A stretch of 64,000 nt of DNA from Eumeta japonica (Eukaryota; Arthropoda; Insecta; Lepidoptera; Psychidae): positions 1-64,000 of the forward strand of contig BGZK01000099.1 of the NCBI GenBank assembly GCA_005406025.1. The letters run 5' to 3'. The notes beneath the pieces are model-generated. The model searched no databases and was not told the DNA's origin. It worked only from the letters and a program-made list of their open reading frames with translations. Position numbers and translations under genes: made by a program. Positions 34,921 through 46,525 of this stretch are shown piece after piece (positions within the stretch are counted from its first letter, which is position 1; every line of letters begins with the position of its first letter).

Positions 34921-36128
34921 GCCATTTTGTTCAACAACTTATTTGCTATTTTGTAGGTAGTGACGTAATCCCAATGCCGTATAAATTTTGGGACTTCTTA
35001 TCAAAAACTTGCGACAAGAAGTTTTGACAGTCCTCTCGTGACGTTAACCTAACACTACCTAAAGAATCCTGAAGAGACCGAAACAGGTAAAAATCTGAGG
35101 ATGCAATGTTAGGGCTATATGGTGGATGCATTAACACTTCCTAACCAAACTCTCAATATTTGCTGAGTGGCTAAAAATGTGTGTAGCCTCATGGCCTGGC
35201 ATTATCATAATGAAAAACCACATTTAATCAATTCCGGTCGTTTTTTCTCTACTTTTTGCTTGAGTCTCATCAGCTGTCAGCAGTGAAGATCCCAACTAAT
35301 AGTTTTGTCCGACGGTAAAACCTCATAATGAATAATGCCTTTCTAATACCACCGTACACGTAGCATCAACTTATTGCGGGTTAGTCCGGGTTTCGCTATA
35401 GTCTGTGGAGCTCGGTTGCCTTTCGACTATGATATTTTTCACACGTTATTGTCATAGGTAATCTTTTTTTCACCACCAATGATCAATCTTCTCAAGAACG
35501 GTTCGGTTTCATTACGTTTCAATAGACAATCGCAAATCCCATAACACAATTCATAACATTCATTTCAGTGAGCTTGTGTGGGACCCAAGTATCGAGCTTT
35601 CTGTATATCCAGCTTTTTTCCAATGGGTCAAAACTGTTTTGTGGTGAATCCCCAGCTTTCCAGCTATATTATAAAAACTAATACGCCGATCTTGTTCTAC
35701 ATTTTCCAAAAGGGCACTGACTTTATCCATAACAGGTCGACCCGAGCGAGGTTCATCTTTGAGATCAAAATCACCGGACTGAAAACGCTTGAATTAATAT
35801 TGTGCTACTTTTACCGACACTGCATTAGGTCCATAAACGTCACAAATTTTTTTCGTGATTTGTGTCGCATTTTTCCCTTTCTGTAATAAAAATTCGAAAT
35901 GTATCGAATTTCTACGTTAAAGTCACTTATTTTGGTGGATGGTAAAACAATAGAAAAATATTGAAAAATCATTTTTAATTTTTAAAATATCATATTAATT
36001 TTTTTGAATATTATGTATTTAATGACATCAAAACTATACACAAAATATACAAAAAGCACAACCAAAGAGATTTTACTGCAATTTTTCACTTGCAAAATAC
36101 GAAAAAACTATTTCCCTAGCCTAATATA
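34921..36128 (-). mobile_element. Inactive mariner (Tc1/mariner) transposon
   Basis: The minus-strand coding remnant (about 35943 to 34946) shows the mariner order: N-terminal helix-turn-helix text (EFLLQKGKNATQITKKICD), FQSGDFDLKDEPRSGRPV, GKLGIHHKTVLTHWKKAGY, then the catalytic region and the C-terminal HPPYSPNIASSDFYLFRSL. Of the D,D34D catalytic residues, the first is lost: GGE stands where GDE is expected (about 35480). The second (HYDNARP, about 35190) and third (SSD) remain. Frameshifts and stops occur, and the protein ends early after LPTK. Degenerate terminal inverted repeats are visible (cttatttgctattttgtagg near 34938, and the inverse of cgtattttgcaagtg near 36090). Size about 1.2 kb fits the family. 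Confidence 0.85.
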
Positions 36129-36561
36129 ATATTTTTTTCACATAACCACAAATATAACCGATTAACTGGCATTTCTAAAAAAATTGTATTTTTATGTTTT
36201 ACATTGAAGAGTTACAATGTACCGTATTCTTTTTTAAAACGAAGTTTCATAACATGGTTTGCGTTGAATTGAATGGAGTTGACTGGTAAAAATCGTAACA
36301 TAAAGGAAAAGCGTTACGCCCTCTCTGTTCGACATTCTCCCTCTCTCTCTCCCTCTCTCGATATATATTATTTAGTATTTTTTTTATACAATCTATTATT
36401 CACAAATGTATGTAGAAGTTTTAAAACATCAATATTTTTTTCCTAAAATATAAAATTAACTGTTTGATTATATTTCTTAGTTCGCACTATTTATATTTAC
36501 TGAGAAAAATAAAGAGACTGGCGTCCCGCGATCGCACATTTAGTTTTTTCAAGGGGTTAGA

Positions 36562-36760
36562 CTATTTGCGGTGAACTATTTCCACAAAATAAATAGTTAT
36601 TTGATATTTCGTGCCATTTCTCTGTTTTGGAGATAGTATTTCCAGGCAGTCTCCGAATCTAGAGGGTCTTATGCCATAGAAATCGACACTCTGAGCTCTT
36701 TTACTCAAATACGATTTCAAAAAACCGCGCACGCAACCTGTCACTGTGTAATGAAATATA
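36562..36760 (-). mobile_element. Possible LINE RT fragment
   Basis: Minus-strand text CVRGFLKSYLSKRAQSVDFY followed by GIRPSRF resembles the 'G(I/V)RG..L.W..SYL.(N/D)R.Q.V...G..S' segment that precedes the catalytic motif of LINE reverse transcriptases. No GVPQG follows and the frame soon becomes AT-rich. A short relic at most. Confidence 0.35.
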
Positions 36761-38960
36761 ATAATTCAACTAGTATCAGAGAATTCTTTCAAAATTCAAC
36801 TAAATATATGATACTGAATTAGAACCACATTTGATTGGTCGATCAGAATTAAAAGACTTTGACAAAAAATTAGATTTGGCCAGAGAATACTTATTTACAT
36901 TTACAAAGTACTTCATTGCTGTTATTGTAAAGGTGGTAAATGCTTATGACTGCCGTTTACACTCTCTTCGTTTACGCTTTGCTTTTCTATTTCGTTCCTG
37001 GATCTGCCGTCTATTCCAACGCAATGCCGGTCGTCTTGAAGTATTCTTATGAATACGTCCTTTATCTTATACCAGGATACAATGTCTACGTCTGAGAAAA
37101 TTTGATCACAATAGGTTTAATGTTCCACCAATGTAGATCGGAAAACAGACACACTTGTACTTAATTTTAAGTATGGATCGATGATAATACTCTCTTTTTA
37201 AAGAATCAAGAGTCTGCTGAATCACAATAACTTTCGATATAATTATTTATTGAAAAAACGTTTTTTTTATCAGTTTTGGTAAGAAAAAAATAATCTCTTT
37301 GCGTAAAGCTCGCTGCTAGTTTGGGGCTAACATTAAACGTTACATTTTATTTAAATTAAATATTTAAGCTATTTTTCTGGTTTAAATTTATTTCCAATAT
37401 ATTTTTGGGTCGGATTTTACATCACACGTAATAGTTTTTCAATAGTAAACGTTATGGTTATGTTGACAATTATTGGAAAAAAAAATGCATCACCGAACAC
37501 TGTCCTAGTGGAGAACTTTAATAAAATTCCAGTAATGGTGACGTCAAATATTGTCCTTTAAAGATATCATCACATTACAACACACATTAATTCAATCATA
37601 AAATACTGAGGCAAGATTTTCTATATCAGCATCAAGTTCATTTACCTTAAATTGCAAGCGGATCACTCCCTCAACCCTTAAAATAAGAGAGTACTTATGC
37701 TAATATGATGACCTATCTCAGTTAGGTTAGGTTATAAACGAGCTCCCTACATTACAACTTAGTAGAAGTGTCCTTGTGAGTTAGAAGAAGTCAGTGTAAT
37801 CTTAAATTAAAGGGTTTCGAGACTATAAAATGTCCATGTAAGTTATAACCGTGCAGTAAATTCATTGACAAGTTATAAGGTAGTAAAAACTGGAATATCA
37901 AGAGTAAAATAATTTGTAAACTATAATTCTGATTATAGAACAATAAAATGTTTAATGGATTCAGATCCAGATAGTTAGATCCAAATAGATGAAAATCATT
38001 AAATAAATAAACAAGATTACAAGAAAACTTTTACTAATGTACATATTTCATTACAAGAAAGAAATAAGGTTTAAAGCACTGAAAGTGTAATGAGATTGAT
38101 TTTATTTTCATTTTGTATTGTTTTTATGCATCCTTTTCAATAAATAAGCAAAATAAGGATAATCCAATTCGTTAATAATGCAAACAAAATAACACAATAA
38201 AAATAAACAATATTAACAACTCGGCTGCTTAGAATCAGAGCTTGAACTCGTTATGAATTTCGTAAAAGATAACAATATGGTTCGTGTATGTATGATTTGA
38301 ATTTTGGGTGTATGCGTGAACATGCTGACGGCACGCAATAACGCTAACAAGCATGCGAGCGAGATGATAATATATTGGTGTAGCCTTATCCCTTTCATAC
38401 AAAACATGGCGCGTACTCAGGCGCAACTCGAATCGTATCGGCTACCCACTCAAGGTTCGCTGACTGCCGTTCTTTTGTTTTGAATGTTGCCATAAAATGA
38501 AGATTACCCGTTTATGCTTCAATTTTCAAATTGTCATTTTGTTTTTTAAATTTTTTATTATTTATTTTTAATAAGAGTTCTTTTTAGTATATATGTTTCT
38601 ATGTATGTTTAGTATATAAAGGTATTTATGTACTCGTTTAAGTTTAATTTTAGGATAGCCAGCTGTATAAGAAGATATGATAGGATCTTGTTCATAAGAA
38701 TATTACACAATTTAAATATCGTATCGTGTTTAAAATCATCACTTTTAAGTCGGATTTATAAGCATTCCAATCGCAATTAGATAGACTACATATTTTTGCC
38801 TAAGAACAAAATGAAATCGTAAATTTTGAAAATTATCAACAAAAAATTGTTACAGATGGAAATTATTTATATTAACAGGTTAATATATATTTATACAATT
38901 TATACTATTTTTAAATTTGGTTTGTACCCTGAAAAATTGTACGCTAAAATATTGTAGAAT
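36761..38960. other. Gene-free stretch
   Basis: AT-rich, with pyrimidine-rich runs just to the left (36330-36360). A modest CpG patch lies at 38400-38470. No recognised gene, RNA or repeat. Confidence 0.4.
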
Positions 38961-38963
38961 TAC

Positions 38964-39018
38964 AGTCTTTACTGTATGAACTAATATTACGTTGATATTA
39001 GTTCATACAGTAAAGACT
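38964..39018. repeat. Perfect 24-bp inverted repeat, 7-nt loop
   Basis: Arms 38964-38987 (agtctttactgtatgaacta...) and 38995-39018 are exact reverse complements. The right arm is transposase-coding DNA of the PIF/Harbinger remnant, and the left arm looks like a fold-back copy of it, cutting the frame. Confidence 0.9.
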
Positions 39019-39245
39019 CTGATCTGACTACGAATTTGTAATTCGAATCAACTATTGCCATTAGCACTAATTCCAATTCAGAAATATATCCTTTGTTATT
39101 AAAATTCATTGAACTGCAGTTGGGATATTTCTGAATTGGAATGTGTTTGCCATCTATCGCACCAATACAATTAGGAAAATGAGTTATTTTTATATATATA
39201 AATTCGACCTCTATCGATTTTCATTGCTCAGTAGTGGGTTGTGCC
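38988..39245 (-). mobile_element. PIF/Harbinger transposase remnant (DDE_Tnp_4)
   Basis: The minus-strand translation gives PTTEQ, a stop where a Trp is usual, then HFPNCIGAIDGKHIPIQKYP, NFNNKGYISE and LMAIVDSNYKFVV. FPNCIGAIDGKHI is the hallmark first-Asp motif of PIF/HARBI1 transposases, and 'YFN.KGYFS..L.A.VDANY.F' follows it in the family (second Asp). The sequence ends at a stop inside the inverted repeat at 38964-39018. The N-terminal part and the third acidic residue are missing. It is divergently arranged with the MADF/BESS remnant to its right, as expected of the two genes of one element. Confidence 0.8.
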
Positions 39246-39413
39246 AAATATTTTCTAATGAAAATATTCCATATGTTGCGACATACTAGGCTAACTATTA
39301 TATTTATTGTTATTATTGATGCCCAATCTGTGGTTGTAATGCAAGTCAATGAATGTGTTCCCATTGGCCAGGTGTCTAAAAAAAATAAATAAATACATGT
39401 ATTTTAATTTCAG

Positions 39414-39840
39414 CTACGACTGTTATGAACAAGTGGAACAGTATACATGAAGCTTTTATGATGCGCTTAAAAATTAATTACAGACAAGGTGATAAAAACG
39501 AAATATATATACAGCGACTGTATGCAGTTTTTGATTAAAACATTAGAAGCAGACGATACCGATTCCAATATACCTTTGACAAGAGACGATGCCGATCAGA
39601 ACGAATCAGTAACTAGTTATTCAACTTCCAAACAGTTACACAATGCTTTGCTGAAAAAACCGCTGAATGCCGTTGATCAACAAATATTGAATGCCATCAA
39701 ATCTACATCAACGACATCATCGGCTCAACCTTTGATTGATGATCATGCTTTCGTTTTGTCAATATTACCTCGAATGAAAAAAATGCGAGAAGACTGAAAG
39801 TTTGAATTTAGAATTAAGATTATGCAACTGTTCAGTTAAT
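39414..39840 (+). mobile_element. MADF/BESS-type accessory protein remnant of a PIF/Harbinger element
   Basis: After an acceptor-like tract (ttttaatttcag) the frame reads ATTVMNKWNSIHEAFMMRLK, the end of a MADF (Myb/SANT-like) domain. It shifts near 39490 into KYIYSDCMQFLIKTLEADD, continues through a Ser/Thr-rich linker, and ends with DDHAFVLSILPRMKKMRED, a TGA, and KFEFRIKIMQL. The last two pieces form a BESS motif (F..SLLP....L....K...R.KI..L), split by the stop at 39795. Many PIF/Harbinger elements carry such a Myb/MADF partner beside the transposase. The stop and frameshift show decay. Confidence 0.75.
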
Positions 39841-41670
39841 TTACCAAACCCAATAATAACGTAGAAAGTTCAAACATTTCAACTGTATCAAATGATGACA
39901 ATAAAGCCAATTATAATTTCACACGCTATCTAACTCAACTTAAACCTATCACACGTTCTTTTGTACAACCTACAACTACCACACCCATCAGCCCGCTGAA
40001 CTCTCAGAAAATTCTTTATATCAATATGTATTACTATACCCTCCCAGAGCGAACACAAAGAAACAACAGATACTGTAAATTCCTTGACTACTTTCTTAAA
40101 TTAAGACTTTTCAGAATAGAAAAGTATTTAATTAAACCGTTCGCATTTATTTACTCACCTTAATATGTAATTGCAAGCATTTTAGTGGGTAGTACGCACT
40201 TCCTCGTGACTGTTTTTTGGTTTTTGATTGCGTCACTTAAATGATGCAAAATATAATCGAATGTTCTTATAGACATACGAGAATAGTAAAAAAAACTATC
40301 TTCTTGCTGCCGTAATTCATGGTAAAGTATAAAAAAAAACCCTCTTCTAAGGTATCTTTCTCTTAATAAAGCATAAATTCAGAAATGCTTATGTTATTCT
40401 ACGCCTCCGTACGTACAATAACAGTAAAAGAAATTGTCTACGAGTCAAAGGACTCATTGTGTGTGATAGCGCGGCTTTCTAGCTTCTGAAAAATTAGTTG
40501 TCCAATATCGAACGAAATGGACAAATATATTCCGATACGCAATTCCGTTATCGTAGAAAATCAACCGATGTCCTATGTCGGATCGGTGCGTGGACAAACA
40601 GTCTTACATCACTAAATCTTAACCAGATCCGGTATATTGATACCGGATCCGGTGACTGGACTCGGCATTAAGAATTTTCGGCATAATAATCTCGTTCTTT
40701 CATGAGTAGGTATTTTTAATGCATGATGCATATGCGTACGAGTTATTCAACGACAATACTAGTCTACTATTTATGATTATTTGCTGATAGTAAAGCCGAC
40801 AAATGTAGAAGGTGAAAGGTCCTTGTCGGAAGCAGGCTATATTTGTAGGCAAATAATACAATTAACACTTTGTTTTCTACAAAACGAAAATTGAGTTTTG
40901 GATAATATGTGTTTAAAATATATTTATCGTAAGTTAATTAAACTAAAAAGTTGTATACTCATAATTGTAACAATTGTGCAATTTATTAATCAGCTTAATC
41001 GCGACGTCTGTCATAAATATAAGAATGAGACTTTTTAATATTTAGAGTTCAAAACCTAATTATTGTAATCTCAGCAAGTTACGCAAGATTAATTACAGTA
41101 ATCTGCTTCTGCTGGGCCATCTAGTGTGTATATAATTCCAAGGCATAGCAAATACAAAATGATAATGAGAGTGTAATAATTACACAAATTGATAATTAAC
41201 GTGCCCAATAAACAAAAGGAAATATACCTATTCGTCATATGTACGTGGCCATTTCAATTGTAAAGAACATTTTTTTACCTATTTACTATTTTTAATCACC
41301 TATATTCATCAAATATAAAATATCAATGAATCAGATTGTGAAATATTGACTTATTTACTTTAAAATATTTCACCCAATAGTTGGAGGAATTTAAATAATA
41401 TATTTATAAAGTTTAAGTCTAAGTTATTTGCAAAGAACTATCTTTGAACACACGTAATGTGTTTTTAATGCATTAATAGGCTTTCCAATATATTTTTATC
41501 TTTAAAATAATTACTAGCTCATTTTATAAAAGAAAAAAAACTAGCGAACTTATTTCTAAAATAATGTTAATTAAGTAGAAATACCATATGTTTCTTAAAC
41601 GTATTCTATTGAATCACGTCATTTACAATATGATAATATATTAAAGACTTCAATGCTTTTACTAAAAATT
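39841..41670. other. Gene-free stretch
   Basis: The first 200 bases may still be 3' element sequence (Thr/Ser/Asn-rich frame to about 40070). Beyond that is AT-rich DNA with a palindromic gatccggta/taccggatc near 40625-40650. Nothing coding. Confidence 0.4.
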
Positions 41671-41906
41671 ATAAATTAAAGTCGAATTTTGATGTACTAT
41701 TTTCACTCAATAAAAACAAAATATACATATTTAATAACAACAAAATAAAAATATAATGCAAATGAAAGACTATGGGACTGATGTTAATGATTTTAGTGAA
41801 AATAATAAATTAAAGTCGAATTTTGATTAACTATTTTCACTCAGTAAAAGTAAAAGATACATATTTTATGACAATAAAATAAAAATACAAATAAAAGACT
41901 ATGCGT
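41671..41906. repeat. ~105-bp direct duplication, period about 131
   Basis: The block 'ttaaagtcgaattttgat..actattttcactca.taaaa' to 'caaataaaagactatg' occurs at 41676-41775 and again at 41810-41906 with a few substitutions and small indels. A local tandem duplication in non-coding DNA. Confidence 0.85.
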
Positions 41907-42063
41907 CTAGTTTGACGAAATCGGAACGAAGTTTCTAATTACAAACGGTTGAAGATGCAAATTAAAGGCAGCATTAATTTGAAGTAATCATATTCTTACT
42001 TATGCCTTAATTTTTTATATGTATTAAGAATAAATGAGTCCTTTTCTTTATTATTAATTTTTA

Positions 42064-42333
42064 TTGAAATTTAGCTTAAACTTTGGCGTCGTGTTTTTTA
42101 TCTCATTGCAGTGTCGTTTCCCACAATTTTATATTAGATTGAGGGACAAGAGTGTCGATTGGAGTCTGCAGATTGCGAATGCGGCGAAAACGTCCATGCT
42201 TAAAAGGCTAACATATTCCCTGAAAGACGGAGCAATAGAGTTATTTTTTTTTTGTAATAAACGGAAAGCTTATATATTAGTTTTACGACAAAACAATTTT
42301 TATTTAATGTTTTTCGTTATAATCAAAAAGTAA
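42064..42333 (+). CDS. Unrecognised ORF, possibly part of a decayed element
   Basis: The middle of this frame (RFPQFYIRLRDKSVDWSLQI and ANAAKTSMLKRLTYSLKDGA) has coding-like base use, and an acceptor-like tatctcattgcag lies at its start, but the end dissolves into AT-rich sequence. I recognise no family. A THAP remnant lies 300 bp downstream. Confidence 0.2.
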   Translation: MKFSLNFGVVFFISLQCRFPQFYIRLRDKSVDWSLQIANAAKTSMLKRLTYSLKDGAIELFFFCNKRKAYILVLRQNNFYLMFFVIIKK

Positions 42334-42599
42334 TGTTAAATTAAAAATTAATTTTTGAACCCACTACTGACAACACGCCTACGATTCCCAAATGAACCCG
42401 AGCTCGTATGACATCACAATGTGATATTCTACTCATCGTTGCATACAACAGTTTTCAATCGATTGAATCATAAGATTCAATTATGACATTTATGATTATA
42501 AAATCGTCAATATTATTTATAAACATATAAAAAATGTCTAATCTAAAAAGTATTGGTACTTATTTCGTACTATTATTGTGTATGAATTTTACAAAAAAA

Positions 42600-42740
42600 A
42601 ATACTGAAAAAATTTTTTAAGTGTTTTACAAGATATTAAACGTAAAGACAAATGGTTTCAAGCAGTGCGACGAGCCAATGCCAAAAGATCGATTTTTTGT
42701 TGTGAAGATCGTTTTATTATAATGATTAATCGTTATTTAT
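42600..42740 (+). pseudogene. THAP-domain remnant
   Basis: The translation contains LQDIKRKDKWFQAVRRANAK followed by RSIFCCEDRFI. This matches the THAP consensus 'FP.D...R.KW..A(V/I)RR...........ICS.HF': the basic KW/AVRR block and the second Cys are present, but the final His is Arg (DRF for .HF) and the N-terminal C..C half is not in frame. A relic of a P-element-like or THAP gene, distinct from the copy at 10.2 kb. Confidence 0.55.
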
Positions 42741-43599
42741 GTAAGCATATAATTTGAATAAATAAAGTCCGGTAAATAAACTTTTTGAATAAAATCCAAA
42801 TAATAACCTTTAGAAACCACAGCAAAAAAATCTGTGAATAGTTTCTTAATTGTTAATAATAATAATAAAATTATGAATAACATACAAGCAGGTGTTGGAC
42901 CTTCGTTTCTCCGATGGGTTCACATAAGCAATGCTAATGCATATTTGCCACCTGTACATCAGATAAAAGTATATAAAATGCTGCACAGTCATGACATTGA
43001 ACGTCTTGAACTTTTTATCAATAATTAAAGTAATTTAGTAAGCTTTACTTCGAACTCGACATACACGTTGTTTTCATAAATATCATAAATGAATTCACGT
43101 CTAGTGTATTGCCAGAATTGGTCTTTGTAAATCCTCTGTCACACATAACTAATTGAAATTAGTTGTCACAAATAGTTTTCTTTGCATTATATTTCCGATG
43201 TTTTTACTCAATTTACGTGTAGGAACCGTTGACGCTACTGGCGTGCAATTGCTTTAACATTATGACGTCACAAGCATGGCGACCAATCGTGGCGCGTTCA
43301 TAGTCACATAAGTTTTTTCAATTTCTACAATTTTTAATTGTATACAATTAATATATTTTTGAAGCTTTTCGGATTAATTATTAGTATGATAAAATTTTCA
43401 AAAATTTATGAAAAACCTATAACTTTTTTAAATACGCCATCGAGAAGTGTAGGTAGGTATGTAGTAAGAATTGTAACTTATCAAAGTTCTGTTAATGTTC
43501 CCTGAACTTTACGTTTTCATGGGTCAAGTAGGTTCTTTCTCTTGAAATAACTTACTTTGATAAATGCAACGTGACAATTCTACTAACGAAATTCCCGCG

Positions 43600-44028
43600 C
43601 CACCCGGTCGTGTCATAAATTAAGGGAAAATTTCATCATCGAGATGTGCACCCTATACATACGAAAACAGCGTCGGGACCTGCTCACCGCTCGGACCGAA
43701 CGTCTGCATACCGATCGTTTTTTATACGCGTGTCGGTGCACGCGGCGGCGTACGCGTGTGCGCCCGCGTCTCCGTGAAGACTCGGTTCGGTGCGCACGTG
43801 TGCGCGTTCAGAGTCTGGGCGTGCCTGTGTGTGCCGTCCCCGCCCGCGCCCCGCCCCGCTCTCGCCCGGGCGCCATTGTTGCGTGCAGTAGCAGAGCGGC
43901 CGGCGTTCGGGGTGTCGGTGCCGCCGTTGATCACGACATACGAGAGCGAGTGCGCCGCGTCCCCGCGAGTGTCCCGGTGTGTGATAACGTGATTGTGTTG
44001 TGTTTGTTTCTGTTCAGGAGTTGTGACC
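43600..44028 (+). promoter_or_regulatory. CpG-island promoter and 5' UTR
   Basis: The strongest CpG island of the window, with GC boxes (ccccgccccgctctcgcccgg), a cgccattgtt YY1/Pho- or SOX-like site at about 43870, and no TATA box. It leads on the plus strand into the ATG at 44029. Upstream ATGs open two overlapping frames in this presumed 5' UTR (43644-44045 and 43756-43992); the longer overlaps the main ATG in another frame. They look like uORFs rather than genes. Confidence 0.55.
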
Positions 44029-44045
44029 ATGCCGCGCCGCTCTAG
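44029..44045 (+). CDS. Very short first coding exon (Met-Pro-Arg-Arg-Ser) of an unidentified gene
   Basis: An ATG in good context (gtgaccATGc) is followed by CCG CGC CGC TCT AG and then the consensus donor GTACGT, giving a 17-nt coding part that ends in phase 2. The rest of the gene must lie beyond a long intron and was not found to position 64000. A start of this type, basic after Met-Pro, occurs in SNAG/NuRD-recruiting zinc-finger factors such as the teashirt group (MPRRKQ), but five residues cannot identify a family. The CpG-island promoter supports a real transcription unit. Confidence 0.4.
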
Positions 44046-46205
44046 GTACGTCCGCGTAACCCGGCTTATCGGGGTCGCTGGCCCGGCTGTCGGCCGCGCA
44101 CCAAGCTCGTCGGATATATTTTTAAGTGGTGACAGATCGCGTTAGTTGCTAATGACCGGTCCGTAATTGATTGCTATCTCGTTTTGCACCGCCTCATCGG
44201 TGCGCTTCGGTTACGATAGGCGTTTAGGCCTTATCGGCTATGTCTTGAAGCAAACGCCAATAACCAGTCAATTGTTTACAATACTAGCCAACGAGTTATT
44301 TAGTTTAGTTAGTAAATTCGAGTTCTAACTTATAGGTCATAAAGATATTACAAGTGAAAAATACATATGCCGTTTTAAAAATATCCGTTATATACATTTT
44401 TTCAAATAACGTCCAAATTTGAAATCACCAATAAAATATCGTTATGCTTGTCTATGATTATGATATTCAAACATTTTGTTCTTGATCTCGATATTTATGT
44501 TTAAAATAGAAATTTTGGTTTCAATGTATTTATTTCTATTAAGAAAGTAATTGAATCGTTTTATTCAAAACTGTTTAAATAATTTGTCAATATGCAAAAC
44601 TTTGAGATCCTATGATCTCAAAGTTTTGCATGATTAAATATCAAAAGTATTTTTCTGACTATATGAAATATGACTATTCATAAATTCTGTTGTGTGAAAA
44701 ATACTTGTGATATTTATGGTACGTACATTTTTTAAAAGTGAATTCATGTCACTGCTACTTCGAAATAAACAAATAAGACATCCATGTTCTAAGCCGTATC
44801 CGACAAAATTTTAGGTTAAAACAATTCAACCTAAATTTATTGATATTGGAAACCGCCGGCGTAATAACTTCAATATCTATCTATATTGGACAATATCTCA
44901 AATGATGATATTTAATCACAGATAGCTTAAAAGCAGAGAAATCAGAATAAATATACAGAATATGTCATTATTAATATTCTGTGGAAATCGTTGTTCTGTG
45001 AAGAGAAAAAACGAATTCCTCGTATTACATAGTGGACCATATTTAGGTCTATTGAGGTAACGATAACTTTTTTTGAATTTCATCATGCTGTGTTTTTCCA
45101 CTGTCATAGAAATTTTCGTATATAAACAGGATACATATTTATAGTATAATTTATCTTGTCAACCGAACGGTTTCCCATTAAAAACGATGATGCCTAGTAG
45201 TCGAAAGCTTTGATTGCCGAATTCCAATTTTATTCTGATCACGCACAATTTGACCAATGACTAACTAAAGTAAAATAATGCACTCGTTACGTGTCTTCAC
45301 GGACCATCGCCGTTCGTCCCGGACGTTGTGACCTAATTGGTGAGAGAGCTCGTTAGCAGCTCACGATTGGGCCACCGTAGGCGCTCAGGGTGCAGGCCCT
45401 TCAATCTACCTAATAAGATTGTGGGAGTATGTGCATCTGTGCAATAGCAATAGAGGGGATGAAAACCTGATAATTTTTATATAAGAAAAAATCTGGAAGG
45501 CTGTTCACTTGACTGATAGGTATATTCCTTTTTTTTTTTCAAAATTAATGTTAATTTTGCCGTACTTTTCTATTTACATCTACGTTTGTAAATAATGTTT
45601 ATTGTAGTGTAATGTTGTAATTTTATATACGTTTTATTTATTCGGTTTTCGTGTGACAAATACAAATATGGCCTCGATATGAACAGCTAAAAAAAATCGT
45701 TGTAGGCATCTAACTACCTATCTAAATCTGTCCATTACAACATTCCGTAATCTCGACTCGACATTTACACACAGTAATAATATTTGAACAGTGATCAAAT
45801 CAGTCAGCGGCAAGATAGAGTCCGTTACCAAAAATATATCAATCTAATAGTTGTTTGCTCTTAGAAAGGAAGTCAAATTCGTAGTTTTACAATGTAAGTA
45901 ACCGTTGTACCTAATAGTTTTTCAGCATTTTGTAAATATGATCTATAGACCAACGGTATACTTATTGCGAGGCATATAATCTAGAGAATCTGCACGTCTT
46001 GATTCTCATGTTTTTTTATTCAGTAATAGGTAAGTACCTATTGAAGCATCATTTATTAGTACTAGATTCTAAGTAAATGAAATTTCTAGACATTTTTGTA
46101 AAATTGAGGAATTAGGGTTAATGGGGATTTAATTAAATTCGATCAAAATATGTAGAATTTGTCCAGTCTTTCTTCTTTCGAAGGAGTTTCCATCTAGTGC
46201 CGTTC
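44046..46205 (+). other. Probable long-intron sequence
   Basis: AT-rich after the island ends at about 44150. Contains the hairpin at 44592-44631 and a moderately GC patch at 45290-45420 with the imperfect palindrome gtgagagagctcgttagcagctcac. No exon recognised. Confidence 0.4.
44592..44631. repeat. Perfect 18-bp hairpin, 4-nt loop
   Basis: Arms atgcaaaactttgagatc (44592-44609) and its exact reverse complement (44614-44631), loop ctat. Confidence 0.9.
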
Positions 46206-46525
46206 AACAATTAAAGATGTCGCGTCGGTCGTTAGGATCGATTAAAAAAAATCGCCCATACAGACGAGACGTGTCCGCCGGGCGCCGGCCGTTATCGTCG
46301 CAAGTGTGTCGGCTAATTTATAACGTAATTAATTCTTATCGAAGCACCGCAGCGCGCCGGCCGAAGACGGCCGCGCCTGTGAACTTTGTTACATACCGTC
46401 GACGGAACGCGGACCTACCACGGGCGCCGTTAGTAATAGTGCGCCTGGGCTATTTGCGCGTGCTCATCGCCGATCAGATCGAGTACTATGACGTTACACT
46501 TCACAAATATGTACTCTTGTAAACA
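46206..46525. promoter_or_regulatory. GC-rich island in the presumed intron
   Basis: CpG-rich stretch (gtgtccgccgggcgccggcc, agcgcgccggccgaagacgg) with an open plus-strand frame of 101 codons from the ATG at 46217. The frame begins MSRRSLGSIKK and is basic, but its latter part looks random and there is no acceptor before it or donor after it. More likely a conserved non-coding or regulatory island than an exon. Confidence 0.3.

Noticed and set aside
43644..44045. 133-codon plus-strand ORF and overlapping 102-codon minus ORF in the 43.7 kb CpG island
   Set aside because: Arg/Ala/Pro-rich translations on both strands at once are a composition effect. The plus-strand region is better read as a 5' UTR with uORFs.
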